Positions 8,816 to 24,889 of a stretch of 64,000 bases of DNA are shown piece after piece. The DNA comes from JANXQG01 sp963709175 (lineage in GTDB: Bacteria > Planctomycetota > Planctomycetia > Pirellulales > Thermoguttaceae), in the NCBI GenBank assembly GCA_963709175.1, contig CAVPVK010000013.1:432979-496978 (forward strand), in the 5' to 3' direction. The notes beneath the pieces are model-generated. The model was not told the origin of the DNA and searched no databases. It saw only the letters and a list, made by a program, of their open reading frames with translations. The stretch's first letter is position 1; every line of letters starts with the position of its first letter. Both the position numbers and the translations under genes were made by a program.

Positions 8816-9811
8816 ATGTTTCGCCCATTGTTGTCAGGCCTTGCGGTGATTTTTCTGACGGCGTCAACCTTGCCGGCCCAGGATTGGGCGCGGAGGTTGT
8901 TTTCAGCGTCCGAACATGATTTCGGCTCAGTGGCCCGTGGGGCCAAGGCTGAATATGCCTTTCTGGTAACCAACAACCTCCAAGACGACGTGCACATCGT
9001 GTCGGTTCGTTCCAGTTGCGGATGCACAACGCCTTACGTGGAAAACGACAAGCGGACGCTCAAGACTTATGAGACGGGCGCGATCATCGCCCACCTAAAT
9101 ACCGAGACGCATATAGGCCAGAGAGCGGCTACCCTTACGGTGACCTTCGATCGGCCGCAGTATGCAGAAGTGCAACTGCAGATTCGCGCCTTGGTGCATA
9201 CCAACCTGCTCATGGAACCGACCAGCCTGCGTTTCGGCTCTGTTCAGCAGGGGAAGCCGGCCGAGGCCGTCGTGCGACTCTATCGCGCCGATTTCCCGGG
9301 CTGGCAAATCTCTCCTACCGTCGGTTTCTCCGATCCGAGTCTGCAAGGACAAGTGGTGCTGGTGGCCCGGCAAAACGGCCAGGTCTGGTACGATCTGAAG
9401 GCCCACGTGGCTCCGACGGCGCCGTCGGGCTATCTCGGCGACTTCGCCGTGCTCACGACCAACGATCCCGGCATGGCCCAGATTCTCGTGCAGGTTGAAG
9501 GACAAGTGCAACCCAGCGTGGTTGTCAGTCCCTCCGACCTCTTTCTTGGCGTCGTGCATGCCGGTGAGAAGGTCACCAAGCGCTTAGTGGTGCGGTCGGA
9601 TCGGCCGTTCCGTATCGAGGCCATCACGGGGGACAAGGCGTCTTTTCAGATCCCTCCGCCGCCGGCCGATGAGCGAGCCGTCCATGTCGTGCCCGTGACG
9701 TTCGTGGCAGGCGCCGAGATTGGTAAGGTCGTTAAGACGATTCACATCGAGACCAACATTGGCAACGCCCAGGCCAAATCATACGCTGTGGTGAACGAGG
9801 ATATCAGGTAG
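8816..9811 (+). CDS. DUF1573 domain-containing exported protein
   Basis: Exported 331-residue protein with a signal peptide (LLSGLAVIFLTASTLPA) and a DUF1573 Ig-like domain. The domain mark is the segment HDFGSVARGAKAEYAF followed by VRSSCGCTTPY at residues 66-74. Two further beta-sandwich domains follow, each restarting with a 'FGSVQQGKPAEAVVRL' or 'LGVVHAGEKVTKRLVV' strand pair; this three-fold repetition is typical of planctomycete members. The function is unknown and probably structural or adhesive at the cell surface. I chose ATG 8816 over TTG 8798 and ATG 8801 because the GAGGGAG Shine-Dalgarno is correctly placed only for 8816. Convergent with the glycosyltransferase gene. Confidence 0.85.
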   Translation: MFRPLLSGLAVIFLTASTLPAQDWARRLFSASEHDFGSVARGAKAEYAFLVTNNLQDDVHIVSVRSSCGCTTPYVENDKRTLKTYETGAIIAHLNTETHIGQRAATLTVTFDRPQYAEVQLQIRALVHTNLLMEPTSLRFGSVQQGKPAEAVVRLYRADFPGWQISPTVGFSDPSLQGQVVLVARQNGQVWYDLKAHVAPTAPSGYLGDFAVLTTNDPGMAQILVQVEGQVQPSVVVSPSDLFLGVVHAGEKVTKRLVVRSDRPFRIEAITGDKASFQIPPPPADERAVHVVPVTFVAGAEIGKVVKTIHIETNIGNAQAKSYAVVNEDIR

Positions 9812-9823
9812 GATTGCAGCTTT

Positions 9824-9874
9824 GTAGAACGGAGTGAATTCCGTTGCCGCCGTACGGAGTGTATTCCGTTCTAC
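9824..9874. repeat. Intergenic inverted repeat with internal direct repeats
   Basis: Arms GTAGAACGGA (9824-9833) and TCCGTTCTAC (9865-9874) form a 10-bp perfect inverted repeat. Inside are two near-identical copies of ACGGAGTG(A/T)ATTCCGTT in direct orientation. It sits between two convergent genes and can fold in either direction. It may act as a bidirectional terminator or belong to a dispersed repeat family. Confidence 0.6.
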
Positions 9875-9888
9875 GAAGGGACGCGATT

Positions 9889-10783
9889 TCATGTTTTTCC
9901 GTATCCCTGGGCGGCCAGTCGCACCCGTACCAACCGCACGAGGAAGACCACGTTGCCCACGAGGTACCGCCGCCACAGCCGTTGAGGCTCCTGGCAGAGG
10001 CGATAGCACCATTCCATCCCCAGACGGCGGATCCAACGCGGGGCGCGGGGAATGCGGCCGGAAAAGAAATCCAGCAGACCGCCCACGCCGATCACGACTT
10101 TCGCCCCCAGCTGGGGAAGGTGGCGGCGAATCCAAAGCTCCTGTCGCGGCGCACCGAAGGCCACGAGCACCAGATCGGCCCGGCAATGGCGAATGTCTGC
10201 GATCACCTTCGCCTCTTCTTCGGACGAAAAATAGCCATGCCGCCACCCGACCAGCTTAACGCCCGGGTAATTCTTGGCCAACCACCGAACTACGCCCTCG
10301 GCCACCCCGGGACGTCCGCCCAAGAGATAGAGACGCTTCCCCGTCCCTTGCAGGGCGGCGGCGAGGAGGGGAAAGAGGTCCGTGCCGTTGACATTGTCGC
10401 GAATCGCTCGACCTAGCACTTCGCCGGCCACCCGCATGCCAATGCCGTCGGCGAACACCAGATCCGATTGTTGCAGGGCCTCCCGGTACTCTGGGGGTCT
10501 CGCAAGCGATATTCACACAGTCGGCGTTAACGAAGCTGACCTGGGTGGGCGACGGACGGTCAAGCCGATCGACGATCATATCCACTGCCTGCGGGAGCGT
10601 GACATTGTCGATTTCGATGCCAAGCAGCCTGATTCGAGGCGTGACAGCCGCGCGGGAGTTGGCCTGACTGCTCTGAAACTCACCCCAATGCGGAACGGCC
10701 GGGACGGCCATGCCCCGCAACGTGCAGGGTTCGATCACCTCGGTGGTGTTTTCGCTCAGGGCTTCGAGGACTTCAGCGGCCAT
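9889..10783 (-). CDS. WecG/TagA/CpsF family glycosyltransferase (frameshifted)
   Basis: Glycosyltransferase family 26 enzyme that adds the second sugar (N-acetylmannosamine type) to an undecaprenyl-linked sugar in exopolysaccharide or teichoic-acid-like synthesis on the cytoplasmic face of the membrane. The N-terminal half has LLGIEIDNVTLPQAVDMIVD and VSFVNADCVNIA. The C-terminal half has LVFADGIGMR, GWRHGYF, FGAPRQELWI and GVGGLLDFFSG, all family marks. The two halves are in different frames with a break near 10490-10505, where EYREALQQSDLVFADG is restored; I infer an indel. The C-terminal basic residues suit membrane association. It is divergent from a Wzx-like flippase, which supports an exopolysaccharide role. 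Confidence 0.85.
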
Positions 10784-11206
10784 GGGTGCTCCCGGTATCG
10801 TTCAATCTCTTGCAAATCCGTGTCACCGCGAAGAAAAGCAACGACCATGCCGGGCACAGGGGATAGCCGAAACCCTGACTGCGATGGTCGCCCGTAAGTC
10901 TTTTTTTGCCAATAGTTTGCGATCGTGAAAGCGGTGCCCGATCGGACCTTTCTGCTTCCAGCCAATGTTGCCGCAAAACAACATAGGGTCGCCATTCTCT
11001 TGCGGACGTGTTGTTTCCCGGCAACGTGTTGCCCCGGGGCAGCAGAGAGAACTTGCCGTCCGTCAGGCTTTCTAGCCTTACCGGCCGGATTCCGCCGAAT
11101 TAATGCCCCAAGCGGCGTGCGAGTCAGCCTGGAAAGGCTGACGTACGCCGAACTTCTCCCCTGCTTCTTAACTTGCTTTCCCCCGATCCTGACCAACATT
11201 TGATGT
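10784..11206. other. Intergenic region, no gene seen
   Basis: 423 nt between the divergent glycosyltransferase and flippase genes. I see no credible coding frame in it. The only clear structure is the hairpin at 11123-11142 listed separately. Promoters for both genes must lie here but are not recognisable. Confidence 0.5.
11123..11142. repeat. GTCAGCC hairpin, likely dispersed intergenic repeat
   Basis: Perfect 7-bp stem GTCAGCC/GGCTGAC around the 6-nt loop TGGAAA, flanked by GCGTGCG on the left and GTACGCC on the right so that the outer bases can extend the stem with a small bulge. A related pattern (inner stem plus GTACGC flank) occurs at 14939-14956. The shared flank suggests a repeat family rather than a simple terminator; the TTCT/TCTT downstream is not a U-tract. 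Confidence 0.5.
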
Positions 11207-12769
11207 ATGGATGAAACGACTGCTGCCACCCACCCCATCCCCATGGATGGCCAGACGCCGATCGACGCTGCGCCGCGCTCTGCGGTGATGCCCTGGCCGT
11301 CGGCGTCGTGCTGCTGCTGGCCTCAACCGTCGTACAACGAGCAGTTGGCTTCGCGCGGGAACTCTGTTTCTGCCGCTGGCTCAACCCTGAGCAGCTCGGC
11401 CAGTGGGACATGGCCTTCGGTTTCCTCATGATGGCAGGACCGCTGCTGGTGTTTGCGTTGCCGGGCACGTTCGGGCGATACGTCGATCGTTACCGGCAGG
11501 CCGGGCAGTTGCGAAGCTTCCTCGGCCGCACCGCGGCGCTCTGCGCTGCGCTGGGCGTGCCTTCGCTGCTGGCGATCGTGGCTTGCCGCGGCTGGTTCTC
11601 GGCACTCGTCTTCGGCAGCCGTGACCACGAGGGTCTGGTCGTGCTCCTGGCCCTGGGGCTCGTGGGCGTGATCGCCTTCAACTACTTCCTCGCCTTGATC
11701 ACATCTCTACGAAACATGAAGCTTGTGTCGCTGGTGGAATTGGCCAACAGCGTCCTCTTTGGTGTGCTGGGTATCGCGCTGCTCTGCGGCGGCCAGCGGA
11801 CGGCCGGGGCCATGGTCGTGGCCTACTGCGGCTCGTGCCTGCTCTGCGCCTTGGGAGCCTCGGCCTGGCTGGCTCGAAGTTGGCGTAGTTTTGCCCAGGA
11901 AACGGTCCGCGTCCCGCACAGCGAGTTCTGGTCGCGCGTGCTGCCGCTGGCCGCCTGGATCCTGGTTCTCAACCTGCTCTGGAACCTCTTCGACGTCGTC
12001 GATCGTTACATGATCGTACACTTTACGCCCGGCTCGGCGGCCGAGGCCCTGGCGGAAGTGGGCAACTATCGCAGTTCGCGCGTGCTGCCGCTGTTGCTCT
12101 CCTCGATCACGGTCATGATCGCCGGGGCCCTGTTGCCGCATCTCAGCCATGACTGGGAGGCGGGTCGGCGGCAGCGGGTCTCCGAACGGCTGAACCTGTT
12201 CCTCAAGATCTGGGCGATCCTGCTCACGGCCGGGGCTGCCGCCGTGCTGCTGATCGCGCCGGAACTGTTTAGCGTCGGTTTTCGCAACAAGTTCGCTGGC
12301 GGCCTCCTGGTCCTCCCCTGGACATTGACCTATTGCACTTGGTTCGGGTTGAGCATGCTCTTGCAGACCTACCTGTGGTGCGCCGAGCGGGCAAGCGCGG
12401 CCAGCTTCGTCGCCCTGGTCGGGCGTTCTGGTCAACGTATCGCTGAATCTGCTCTGGCTGCCGCGGATGGGGCTCAAAGGGGCCGTGCTGGCCACCGCGG
12501 TCGCCAATGGTGTGGCGTTGCTGCTGCTGGTCGCCTTGAGCAGCCGCTACGGTTTTCGCGTCCATCGCGGCACCCTCGTCGGGTTGCTCTTGCCGATAAG
12601 CATTCCCCTGGGGCCATGGGCCGTGTTCCCGCTATTGGGGCTGGTGGTTGTCGAAATCGTCGTTTCCGACCGCTATCTGACCATTGTGGAGAAGCAAGAG
12701 ATAGGGGCCGGCCTGGGGCAATACCTGGAAAAACTCCATCTTCGGCCACGACGCGCGGAAGCCATGTAA
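11207..12769 (+). CDS. Wzx/MOP-superfamily polysaccharide flippase (two frameshifts)
   Basis: Polytopic inner-membrane protein of the oligosaccharide-flippase type, which moves lipid-linked repeat units to the outer face. The helices run from ALAVGVVLLLASTVVQRAVGF through PLLVFALPGTFGRYV, LVVLLALGLVGVIAF and LPLLLSSITVMIAGALLP to the C-terminal GVALLLLVALSSRYGF. The ATG at 11207 opens one frame; near 11283 the frame shifts into the long segment. Near 12421 an extra G (GGG for GG) shifts it again into VLVNVSLNLLWLPRMGLKGA, a typical flippase helix. About 520 residues when restored. The next gene, an acetyltransferase, starts 18 nt downstream, and the glycosyltransferase is divergent upstream. 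Confidence 0.8.
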
Positions 12770-12787
12770 GTCCCTTCGTGGCGAAAA

Positions 12788-13900
12788 ATGCCGCACGTCA
12801 TTACCCTCAACACGATCGACGAACTCCGCCGGGCCGCGCCGGACTGGGACGATCTCTGGCAGCGCAGCGACTGCACGTCGCCTTTGGCCCGGGCTGAGCC
12901 GGTCGCCGCTTGGCTGGCGGACTTCGCCCCCGCCGCGCGCTTCCATGCCGTGATTCTCGTCGAGGAAGATCGGTGGCTGGTCGCGCTGCCGCTGATCGAC
13001 CGTCGCATGGGCAAACTGCTTAGTGCCGGGGCCCTGCCGTGCAACGCTTGGCCTTCGGGCGCCACGCTCTTGTGGGACGCCGCAGTAACCGCCGATCCCG
13101 GCGTGTCCGGGGGATTTTCTGCCGCCCTAGCTGGCCTGCCATGGCCGCTGGTGTTCTTGGAGGCGGTCATGCCCGACCGGGCGTCGTGGCAGGCCCTCAT
13201 CCGCGGACTGACCTTGGCAGGCATCCGCTGCGACCTGCGGACCCGCTGGCACGTTGGACGGCTAGCGATCGAACACGATTGGCCGGCCGCCTTCAGCCGG
13301 TTGTCGGGCAAGCATCGCCGCCGTCTGGCCTCTTGCTTGCGACGCCTGGCGGACCAGGGCGAGGTTCGCTTTCGCCTGCACGCGCATCTTGCGCCCGACG
13401 AGATCGAGCCGCTTCTTGGAAGGGCGTGGGAAACGGAAGACCGCGGTTGGAAGGGCACGGCGGGAACATCCGTTCTGAAGACGCCCGGCGCCGCGGAGTT
13501 CCTCCTCGCCCAGGCCCGCTGGTTGGCCGCAGAAGACCGCTTGTGGCTGGCCTTGCTTGATTGCGGCGGGCACAACGTGGCCTTTGCCTACGGAGTTTTC
13601 GGCAAGGGGGTGTTCCATTCCTTCAAGATCGGCTACGACCCTGCCTTCGCGCCGCACTCGCCCGGCCATCTCTTGCAGTGTCATCTCTTGCAGTCGTTGC
13701 ACGACGACCCGCGGGTGACGGCGATAGATTACATTGGCGAGATGACCGCCTATCACGCCAGTTGGCGGCCTGAGACCTATCCGTTCGCCCGGCTGGCCTT
13801 CGGCCGCCCCGGCAGCGACATAGGCCGCGGCGTACTGTGGGGATACCAGTGGCTCAACGGACCCTCAGAAGGGCTCCAAGAGGCGGCCGCCAGCTTATAA
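12788..13900 (+). CDS. BcsL/CelD-like GNAT acetyltransferase
   Basis: A 370-residue cytosolic protein of the Acetyltransf_6 (BioF2-like, CelD/BcsL) group of the GNAT fold. It shows the two-lobed arrangement: an N-terminal lobe with CTSPLARAEPVAAWLADFAP and LVALPLIDRRMG, and a C-terminal GNAT lobe with LSGKHRRRLASCLRRL, VAFAYGVFGKGVFHSFKIGYDPAFA, PGHLLQCHLLQSL and YIGEMTAYHASWRPE. Family members occur in cellulose and exopolysaccharide clusters and modify sugars or lipids. It follows the flippase by 18 nt, so one transcript for polysaccharide export and modification is likely. The donor and acceptor are unknown. Confidence 0.85.
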   Translation: MPHVITLNTIDELRRAAPDWDDLWQRSDCTSPLARAEPVAAWLADFAPAARFHAVILVEEDRWLVALPLIDRRMGKLLSAGALPCNAWPSGATLLWDAAVTADPGVSGGFSAALAGLPWPLVFLEAVMPDRASWQALIRGLTLAGIRCDLRTRWHVGRLAIEHDWPAAFSRLSGKHRRRLASCLRRLADQGEVRFRLHAHLAPDEIEPLLGRAWETEDRGWKGTAGTSVLKTPGAAEFLLAQARWLAAEDRLWLALLDCGGHNVAFAYGVFGKGVFHSFKIGYDPAFAPHSPGHLLQCHLLQSLHDDPRVTAIDYIGEMTAYHASWRPETYPFARLAFGRPGSDIGRGVLWGYQWLNGPSEGLQEAAASL

Positions 13901-13991
13901 TTCAGGTAGTAGTTATTTATTCTTCGGCCGATGCGACGCGACCGAAGCTCCCACCGACGAAGCGCCGAAGTGTCTTGAAAGGAGCCAAACC

Positions 13992-14819
13992 ATGAACTTC
14001 TCCCACAAGGCATTCACCCGGGTCGAGTTGCTGGTGGTCATCGTTATCATCAGCATCTTGATCGCCCTGATGTTCCCCGTCATCGGCACGCTGCGCGAGG
14101 CGGCGCGACGTTCGACCTGCCAGAGCCGCCTGCTCAGTCTTGGCAAGGCCCTGCAAAAGTGCGAGTCGAGCCACGGTTCGCTGCCGCCCGGCTCGACCAA
14201 TCCCACCGGACCGATCCACAACGTGGCGCAGGGAATCGAAATGAGCTGGACCGTGCATCTGTTGCCCTATCTGGACGACCTCGACACTTTCCAGCACATC
14301 GATCTGGCAGCTGGGGCCTACGCCGAGAAAAACGCCCAGGTCCGTTGCCTGCGGATTGCGGCTTTCTTGTGCCCTTCAGAGGCGGTCGGGCCGAACAACC
14401 TTATGCCACCAAGCAACTACGCGGGCTGCCACAATGACGCCGAGGCCCCCATCGCTGAGGATAACGACGGCGTGCTCTTTCTCAATAGCCATATTTCCGC
14501 CCGCGACGTGACCCACGGCCTGCAATACACGATCTATGTAGGCGAGAAGCTGACCAGCGTCGAGGACTTGGGGTGGATGTCGGGTACGCGGGCCACGTTG
14601 CGGAACACGGGCACGCCGATCAACGCCACGGGCGAGGAGCAACCGCCCAACGACTTGTACGTTGGCGGCTTCGGATCGGGCCATCGAGGTGGGGCAAATT
14701 TCCTTTTCGGCGACGTCTCCCTGCGGTTCGTCAGCGCGAAAATCGACCAACAGGTCTACCAGCAGTTAGGCAGCCGCGCCGATGGCAAGCTGTTGACCAA
14801 GGGCCTGAAGCGGGAATAG
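13992..14819 (+). CDS. DUF1559-type prepilin-like protein
   Basis: Type II secretion pseudopilin-like protein of the planctomycete DUF1559 family, 275 residues. The N-terminus FTRVELLVVIVIISILIALMFP is a class III prepilin signal with Glu+5 after the cleaved segment, followed directly by the hydrophobic helix. The middle has the family pattern LPPGSTNPTGP, WTVHLLPYLDD and FLCPSEA. The C-terminal signature, normally HPGGANFLFADGS (H-X9-DG), reads HRGGANFLFGDVS here. Expected at the inner membrane and periplasm; the role is unknown despite large numbers per genome. The start at 13992 has a GAAAGGAG ribosome-binding site 7 nt upstream. Confidence 0.92.
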   Translation: MNFSHKAFTRVELLVVIVIISILIALMFPVIGTLREAARRSTCQSRLLSLGKALQKCESSHGSLPPGSTNPTGPIHNVAQGIEMSWTVHLLPYLDDLDTFQHIDLAAGAYAEKNAQVRCLRIAAFLCPSEAVGPNNLMPPSNYAGCHNDAEAPIAEDNDGVLFLNSHISARDVTHGLQYTIYVGEKLTSVEDLGWMSGTRATLRNTGTPINATGEEQPPNDLYVGGFGSGHRGGANFLFGDVSLRFVSAKIDQQVYQQLGSRADGKLLTKGLKRE

Positions 14820-14896
14820 AAGGCGAGAAAGGGCCTACGGCAAGTCGCGACGCGCCGAAGCCCATCCCACGAAAAACCTGATCGTTGCGCAACAAA

Positions 14897-14927
14897 GCAG
14901 CCGGCGGAAACGCATACCGCCGGCTGC
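14897..14927. terminator. Strong GC hairpin between convergent genes
   Basis: Perfect 11-bp stem GCAGCCGGCGG/CCGCCGGCTGC with a 9-nt loop, 77 nt after the pseudopilin stop and 57 nt from the stop of the opposite gene. It is placed to terminate both transcripts. No T-tract adjoins, so a rho-independent mechanism is not certain. Confidence 0.6.
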
Positions 14928-14938
14928 CGGAGAGTGTG

Positions 14939-14956
14939 CGACGGCCGAGGCCGTCG
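14939..14956. repeat. CGACGGCC hairpin with GTACGC flank
   Basis: Perfect 8-bp stem CGACGGCC/GGCCGTCG with a 2-nt spacer, followed by TACGC and preceded by GTG, so the outer flank resembles the hairpin at 11123-11142. It lies 11 nt after the larger hairpin in the same convergent gap. Probably a second member of a small intergenic repeat family. Confidence 0.45.
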
Positions 14957-14983
14957 TACGCAAACTTGATTTAAGGGGTGGAA

Positions 14984-15580
14984 TCAGGTGTTGCCGCCGT
15001 TGCCGCCACCGCCGTTGCCACCGCCGCCGTTGCCGCCGCGCCCACGTCGGTTGCCGCCGCGATTGCCGCGGGTGGCCGCCTGGAAGGCCGTCTTGTTGGC
15101 GTCAGTGAGGCTGTCAGCAATCTTGGTCCGAACCTCGGTGATCAGGGTGCGGGCTTCCTGCTGCAGGGGCTGCAACTTGGTCCGCTGCTCATCGGTGACC
15201 TTCAGGTTGTTGCGGAGGTCCTGGAAGATCTGCCGACGATCGTCCTGGCTGACCGTGCTTCCGGGGGCCATGGCGTCGCTGGCCTTCTTCAACAGGGCCA
15301 ATTGGTCGCTGGTGTAGATCGCGTCGATCTTATCCTTGAGCGCCTTGACCTTGGGCTTGTACTCGTCCGTGACGGCAGCGACCTTGGACTTCTCGTCGTC
15401 GCTCAATGTCAGTTTGTCAACCGCGGCCTTCATTCGGTCGAACTGGGCAACCGGGTCCCCGCCGCCAAAGCCCCCGCGGCCCCCACGCCGCTGCCCGCCA
15501 TTTTGGGGGGGCTGGGCCATGGCCATGCTAGCCATCAAGCTCAAAGTAATCAAAGCCAATGTAAACTTCGCCACCTTCAT
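14984..15580 (-). CDS. Small secreted protein with Gly/Arg/Asn-rich tail
   Basis: A 198-residue exported protein with a signal peptide (FTLALITLSLMASMAMA, cleavage before QPPQ). A low-complexity GGQRRGGRGGFGGG segment leads into a helical middle (FDRMKAAVDKLTLSDDEKSKVAAVTDEYKPKVKAL...) rich in charged heptads. The tail is RGGNGGGGNGGGG-like. The helical part resembles Spy/CpxP-like periplasmic helical hairpins in composition (repeated 'LTDEQ' and 'LSDDE' stretches), but this is only suggestive. The start at 15580 has GGAG 7 nt upstream. The role is unknown; short secreted helical proteins of this kind are frequent in planctomycetes. Confidence 0.75.
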   Translation of the reverse strand: MKVAKFTLALITLSLMASMAMAQPPQNGGQRRGGRGGFGGGDPVAQFDRMKAAVDKLTLSDDEKSKVAAVTDEYKPKVKALKDKIDAIYTSDQLALLKKASDAMAPGSTVSQDDRRQIFQDLRNNLKVTDEQRTKLQPLQQEARTLITEVRTKIADSLTDANKTAFQAATRGNRGGNRRGRGGNGGGGNGGGGNGGNT

Positions 15581-15708
15581 TTCGATACTCCTCGATTCGA
15601 GAGATGTTGTGATGAACAGAAACTGCGCCAATCCCGCCGGAGCGGTCCGGCCGGGGGACAATTCGCTTGTAGAGTTAACACCGTAGCAAGGTGAAAGTTC
15701 CGCAACTA

Positions 15709-16041
15709 TTAGAATCCGACGCCAACAGAAAGGCCACGTCCGCGAATTCCTAACGTCACACCCGGGGCGCCGTAATAGTAGCGGCCACGGATCACCGGAC
15801 CATAAACGGGAACCGGATAGGTGGCGTAACCATAAACAGGTGCAGGGGTTACGACTGGTGCCGGCGTCACAATCGGGACCGGCGCCAATGCAGGGGCCGG
15901 GGCAACCACTACGGGGCTGTACGTGGCATAAGGATAAACGTATCGGGGATGGTAGTATCCCCAATGCTCATGGGCCAGCGACGGCGCGGCCATCGCCAAC
16001 AATAATCCCAACGACACAACGACAATCGACATACTCTTCAT
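15709..16041 (-). CDS. Small secreted Pro/Val/Tyr-rich repeat protein
   Basis: A 110-residue protein with a signal peptide (IVVVSLGLLLAMAAPSLAHEH) and a low-complexity mature part: YYHPRYVYPYATY, then PAPALAPVPIVTPAPVVTPAPV, then a Gly/Tyr-rich end with GLSVGVGF. The terminal aromatic 'VGVGF' is like a beta-strand end of surface or outer-membrane-associated peptides, but the protein is too short for a barrel. An AAGGAG ribosome-binding site precedes the start at 16041. Function unknown; cell-wall or surface structural role is a guess. Confidence 0.65.
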   Translation of the reverse strand: MKSMSIVVVSLGLLLAMAAPSLAHEHWGYYHPRYVYPYATYSPVVVAPAPALAPVPIVTPAPVVTPAPVYGYATYPVPVYGPVIRGRYYYGAPGVTLGIRGRGLSVGVGF

Positions 16042-16513
16042 GATTCTTCTCCTTGCGAGATCCCCATCGGCCAATAAATTTGGATGCTGGTCGCCGGCAT
16101 CCGCTCTTGGGGGACATCGGATCGGTGCCGGCTGATCCAGCAAAGGAGTTCTAGGCATTCGCCGTGCCAGACCGGGATGGATTATTTGCAAGTCATTATC
16201 GAATAACGGGTTGGCGAGACCGCGTGATCGTCGCTCGAAAATCATGCCCGGCTGAACCGTCGTCAAAGCGACAACGCATTGCATCCGGATGAGTACATCG
16301 CCGCGGCGGAGGTATTGTTCCTGTCCCTATTGGCCTAGGGGATTTCCTTGTTCGGTTTATTGGGCATTTCCTCGTTCCATTGGCACCCTAGAATTTTTAA
16401 TCGCTGCTTAATGCTTCCCTTCTCGGGGCCGCAGTGGCAATTACTGAATGCGGGGTCTGTCCGCGGGTTCTCGCCGGTGCGCCGTGTGCTGAGGATCCAA
16501 CGGAATTATACAG
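16042..16513. other. Divergent intergenic region, no gene seen
   Basis: 472 nt between the small secreted protein and the poly-HAMP kinase gene. I see no coding frame. A short inverted repeat CCCTA/TAGGG (16325-16340) is the only symmetric element noticed. The promoter of the kinase cluster must be here, but no consensus is recognisable, and the kinase start has no strong Shine-Dalgarno. Confidence 0.5.
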
Positions 16514-23690
<7,177 letters not shown>

Positions 23691-23692
23691 CT

Positions 23693-24871
23693 ATGAGCGT
23701 CCCCGTCAATATCCTCCTGGTCGACGACGAGCCGCGGAACCTCGTGGCCTTGGAGACCATTCTCGCCAACGACAATTACCGGCTGGTACGGGCTGGAAAC
23801 GCGGACGAGGCCCTCCAGGCCTTGGTCACCGAGGAGTTCGCCGCGATCGTGCTGGATATCCGCATGCCCGGCACCAGCGGGCTGGAGTTGGCGCAGTTGA
23901 TCAAGCAGCGAAAAAAGACCCAGCACATACCACTCATCTTTCTCACGGCCTACTACCAGGAGGACGAGCACGTCATGCAGGGCTACCACGCCGGCGCGGT
24001 GGACTACCTCAGCAAGCCTTGCAATCCGGCCATCCTCCGTTCGAAGGTGGCGGTGTTCGTCGATCTTTTCTGCAAGAGCCGCGCCCTGGAGACCGAGATC
24101 GCCGAGCACCGCGAGGCAGAGCAGCGGATCCGCGAACTCAACGAGCAGCTCGCGCGGCGCGTAAGCGACCTGGCCGCTCTCAACAAAGAGCTGGAGGCGT
24201 TCAGCTACTCGGTAAGCCACGACTTGCGTGCGCCGTTGCGGCAGGTGGCGGGCTTCGTGGGGCGGCTGAAAAAAGTCGGGGAAGGCCAGGTCGACACCGA
24301 CGCCGCAGGGGAATACTTGCCGCTGATCCAGCAGGCCGTGATGCGGATGGGGCGGTTGATCGACGATCTCCTGGAGTTCTCCCGCGTGGGCCGGGCCGAG
24401 CTGCGCTTCGAGCAGGTGAGCCTCAGCAGCTTGCTCGAGCAAGCCCTGCAGGCCGTGCAGTCGGAGACGGACAACCGCGCCATCCGGTGGAAGATCGAGT
24501 CGTTGCCGGAGGTCTTCGGCGACGCCGCCATGCTCCGCCAGGTATTGATCCACCTCATCGACAACGCCTTGAAGTTCACCCGCGAGCGGGATCCAGCGGT
24601 CATTGAGATCGGCTGCAGGGACGCGGGCGGGGAATATGTGATCTTTGTCCGCGACAACGGCGTTGGCTTCAATCCGAACTATGCCCATAAGCTCTTCGGC
24701 GTCTTCCAACGCCTGCACAGCGCCGCGGAATTCGAAGGCACGGGAATCGGGCTGGCCAGTGTCCGCCGCATCGTCGAGCGGCACGGCGGCCGTGCCTGGG
24801 CCGAGAGCAGCCCGGATCAGGGCACCGTCTTCAGCTTCTCCCTTCCCTGCCAGCACCAGGGCCGTACCTAA
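23693..24871 (+). CDS. Soluble REC-HisKA-HATPase kinase
   Basis: A 392-residue response-regulator/histidine kinase. Residues 1-125: receiver with LLVDDEPRN and acceptor VLDIRMPGTSG. About 130-165: coiled coil. HisKA with FSYSVSHDLRAPLRQ (His176), the subtype found in phytochrome-like and cyanobacterial kinases. HATPase with LIDNALKF, RDNGVGFN and GTGIGLASVRRI. No membrane or PAS domain. The start at ATG 23693 lies 2 nt after the stop of the giant kinase, so translation is coupled. It probably receives phosphate from, or exchanges it with, the neighbouring kinases. Confidence 0.93.
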   Translation: MSVPVNILLVDDEPRNLVALETILANDNYRLVRAGNADEALQALVTEEFAAIVLDIRMPGTSGLELAQLIKQRKKTQHIPLIFLTAYYQEDEHVMQGYHAGAVDYLSKPCNPAILRSKVAVFVDLFCKSRALETEIAEHREAEQRIRELNEQLARRVSDLAALNKELEAFSYSVSHDLRAPLRQVAGFVGRLKKVGEGQVDTDAAGEYLPLIQQAVMRMGRLIDDLLEFSRVGRAELRFEQVSLSSLLEQALQAVQSETDNRAIRWKIESLPEVFGDAAMLRQVLIHLIDNALKFTRERDPAVIEIGCRDAGGEYVIFVRDNGVGFNPNYAHKLFGVFQRLHSAAEFEGTGIGLASVRRIVERHGGRAWAESSPDQGTVFSFSLPCQHQGRT

Positions 24872-24889
24872 AGGAAAGCATCCACCGAT

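Noticed and set aside
10756..11244. Possible gene across the glycosyltransferase/flippase intergenic region
   Set aside because: The frame runs through the hairpin repeat and both promoter regions, lacks any conserved-looking segment and has no ribosome-binding site.
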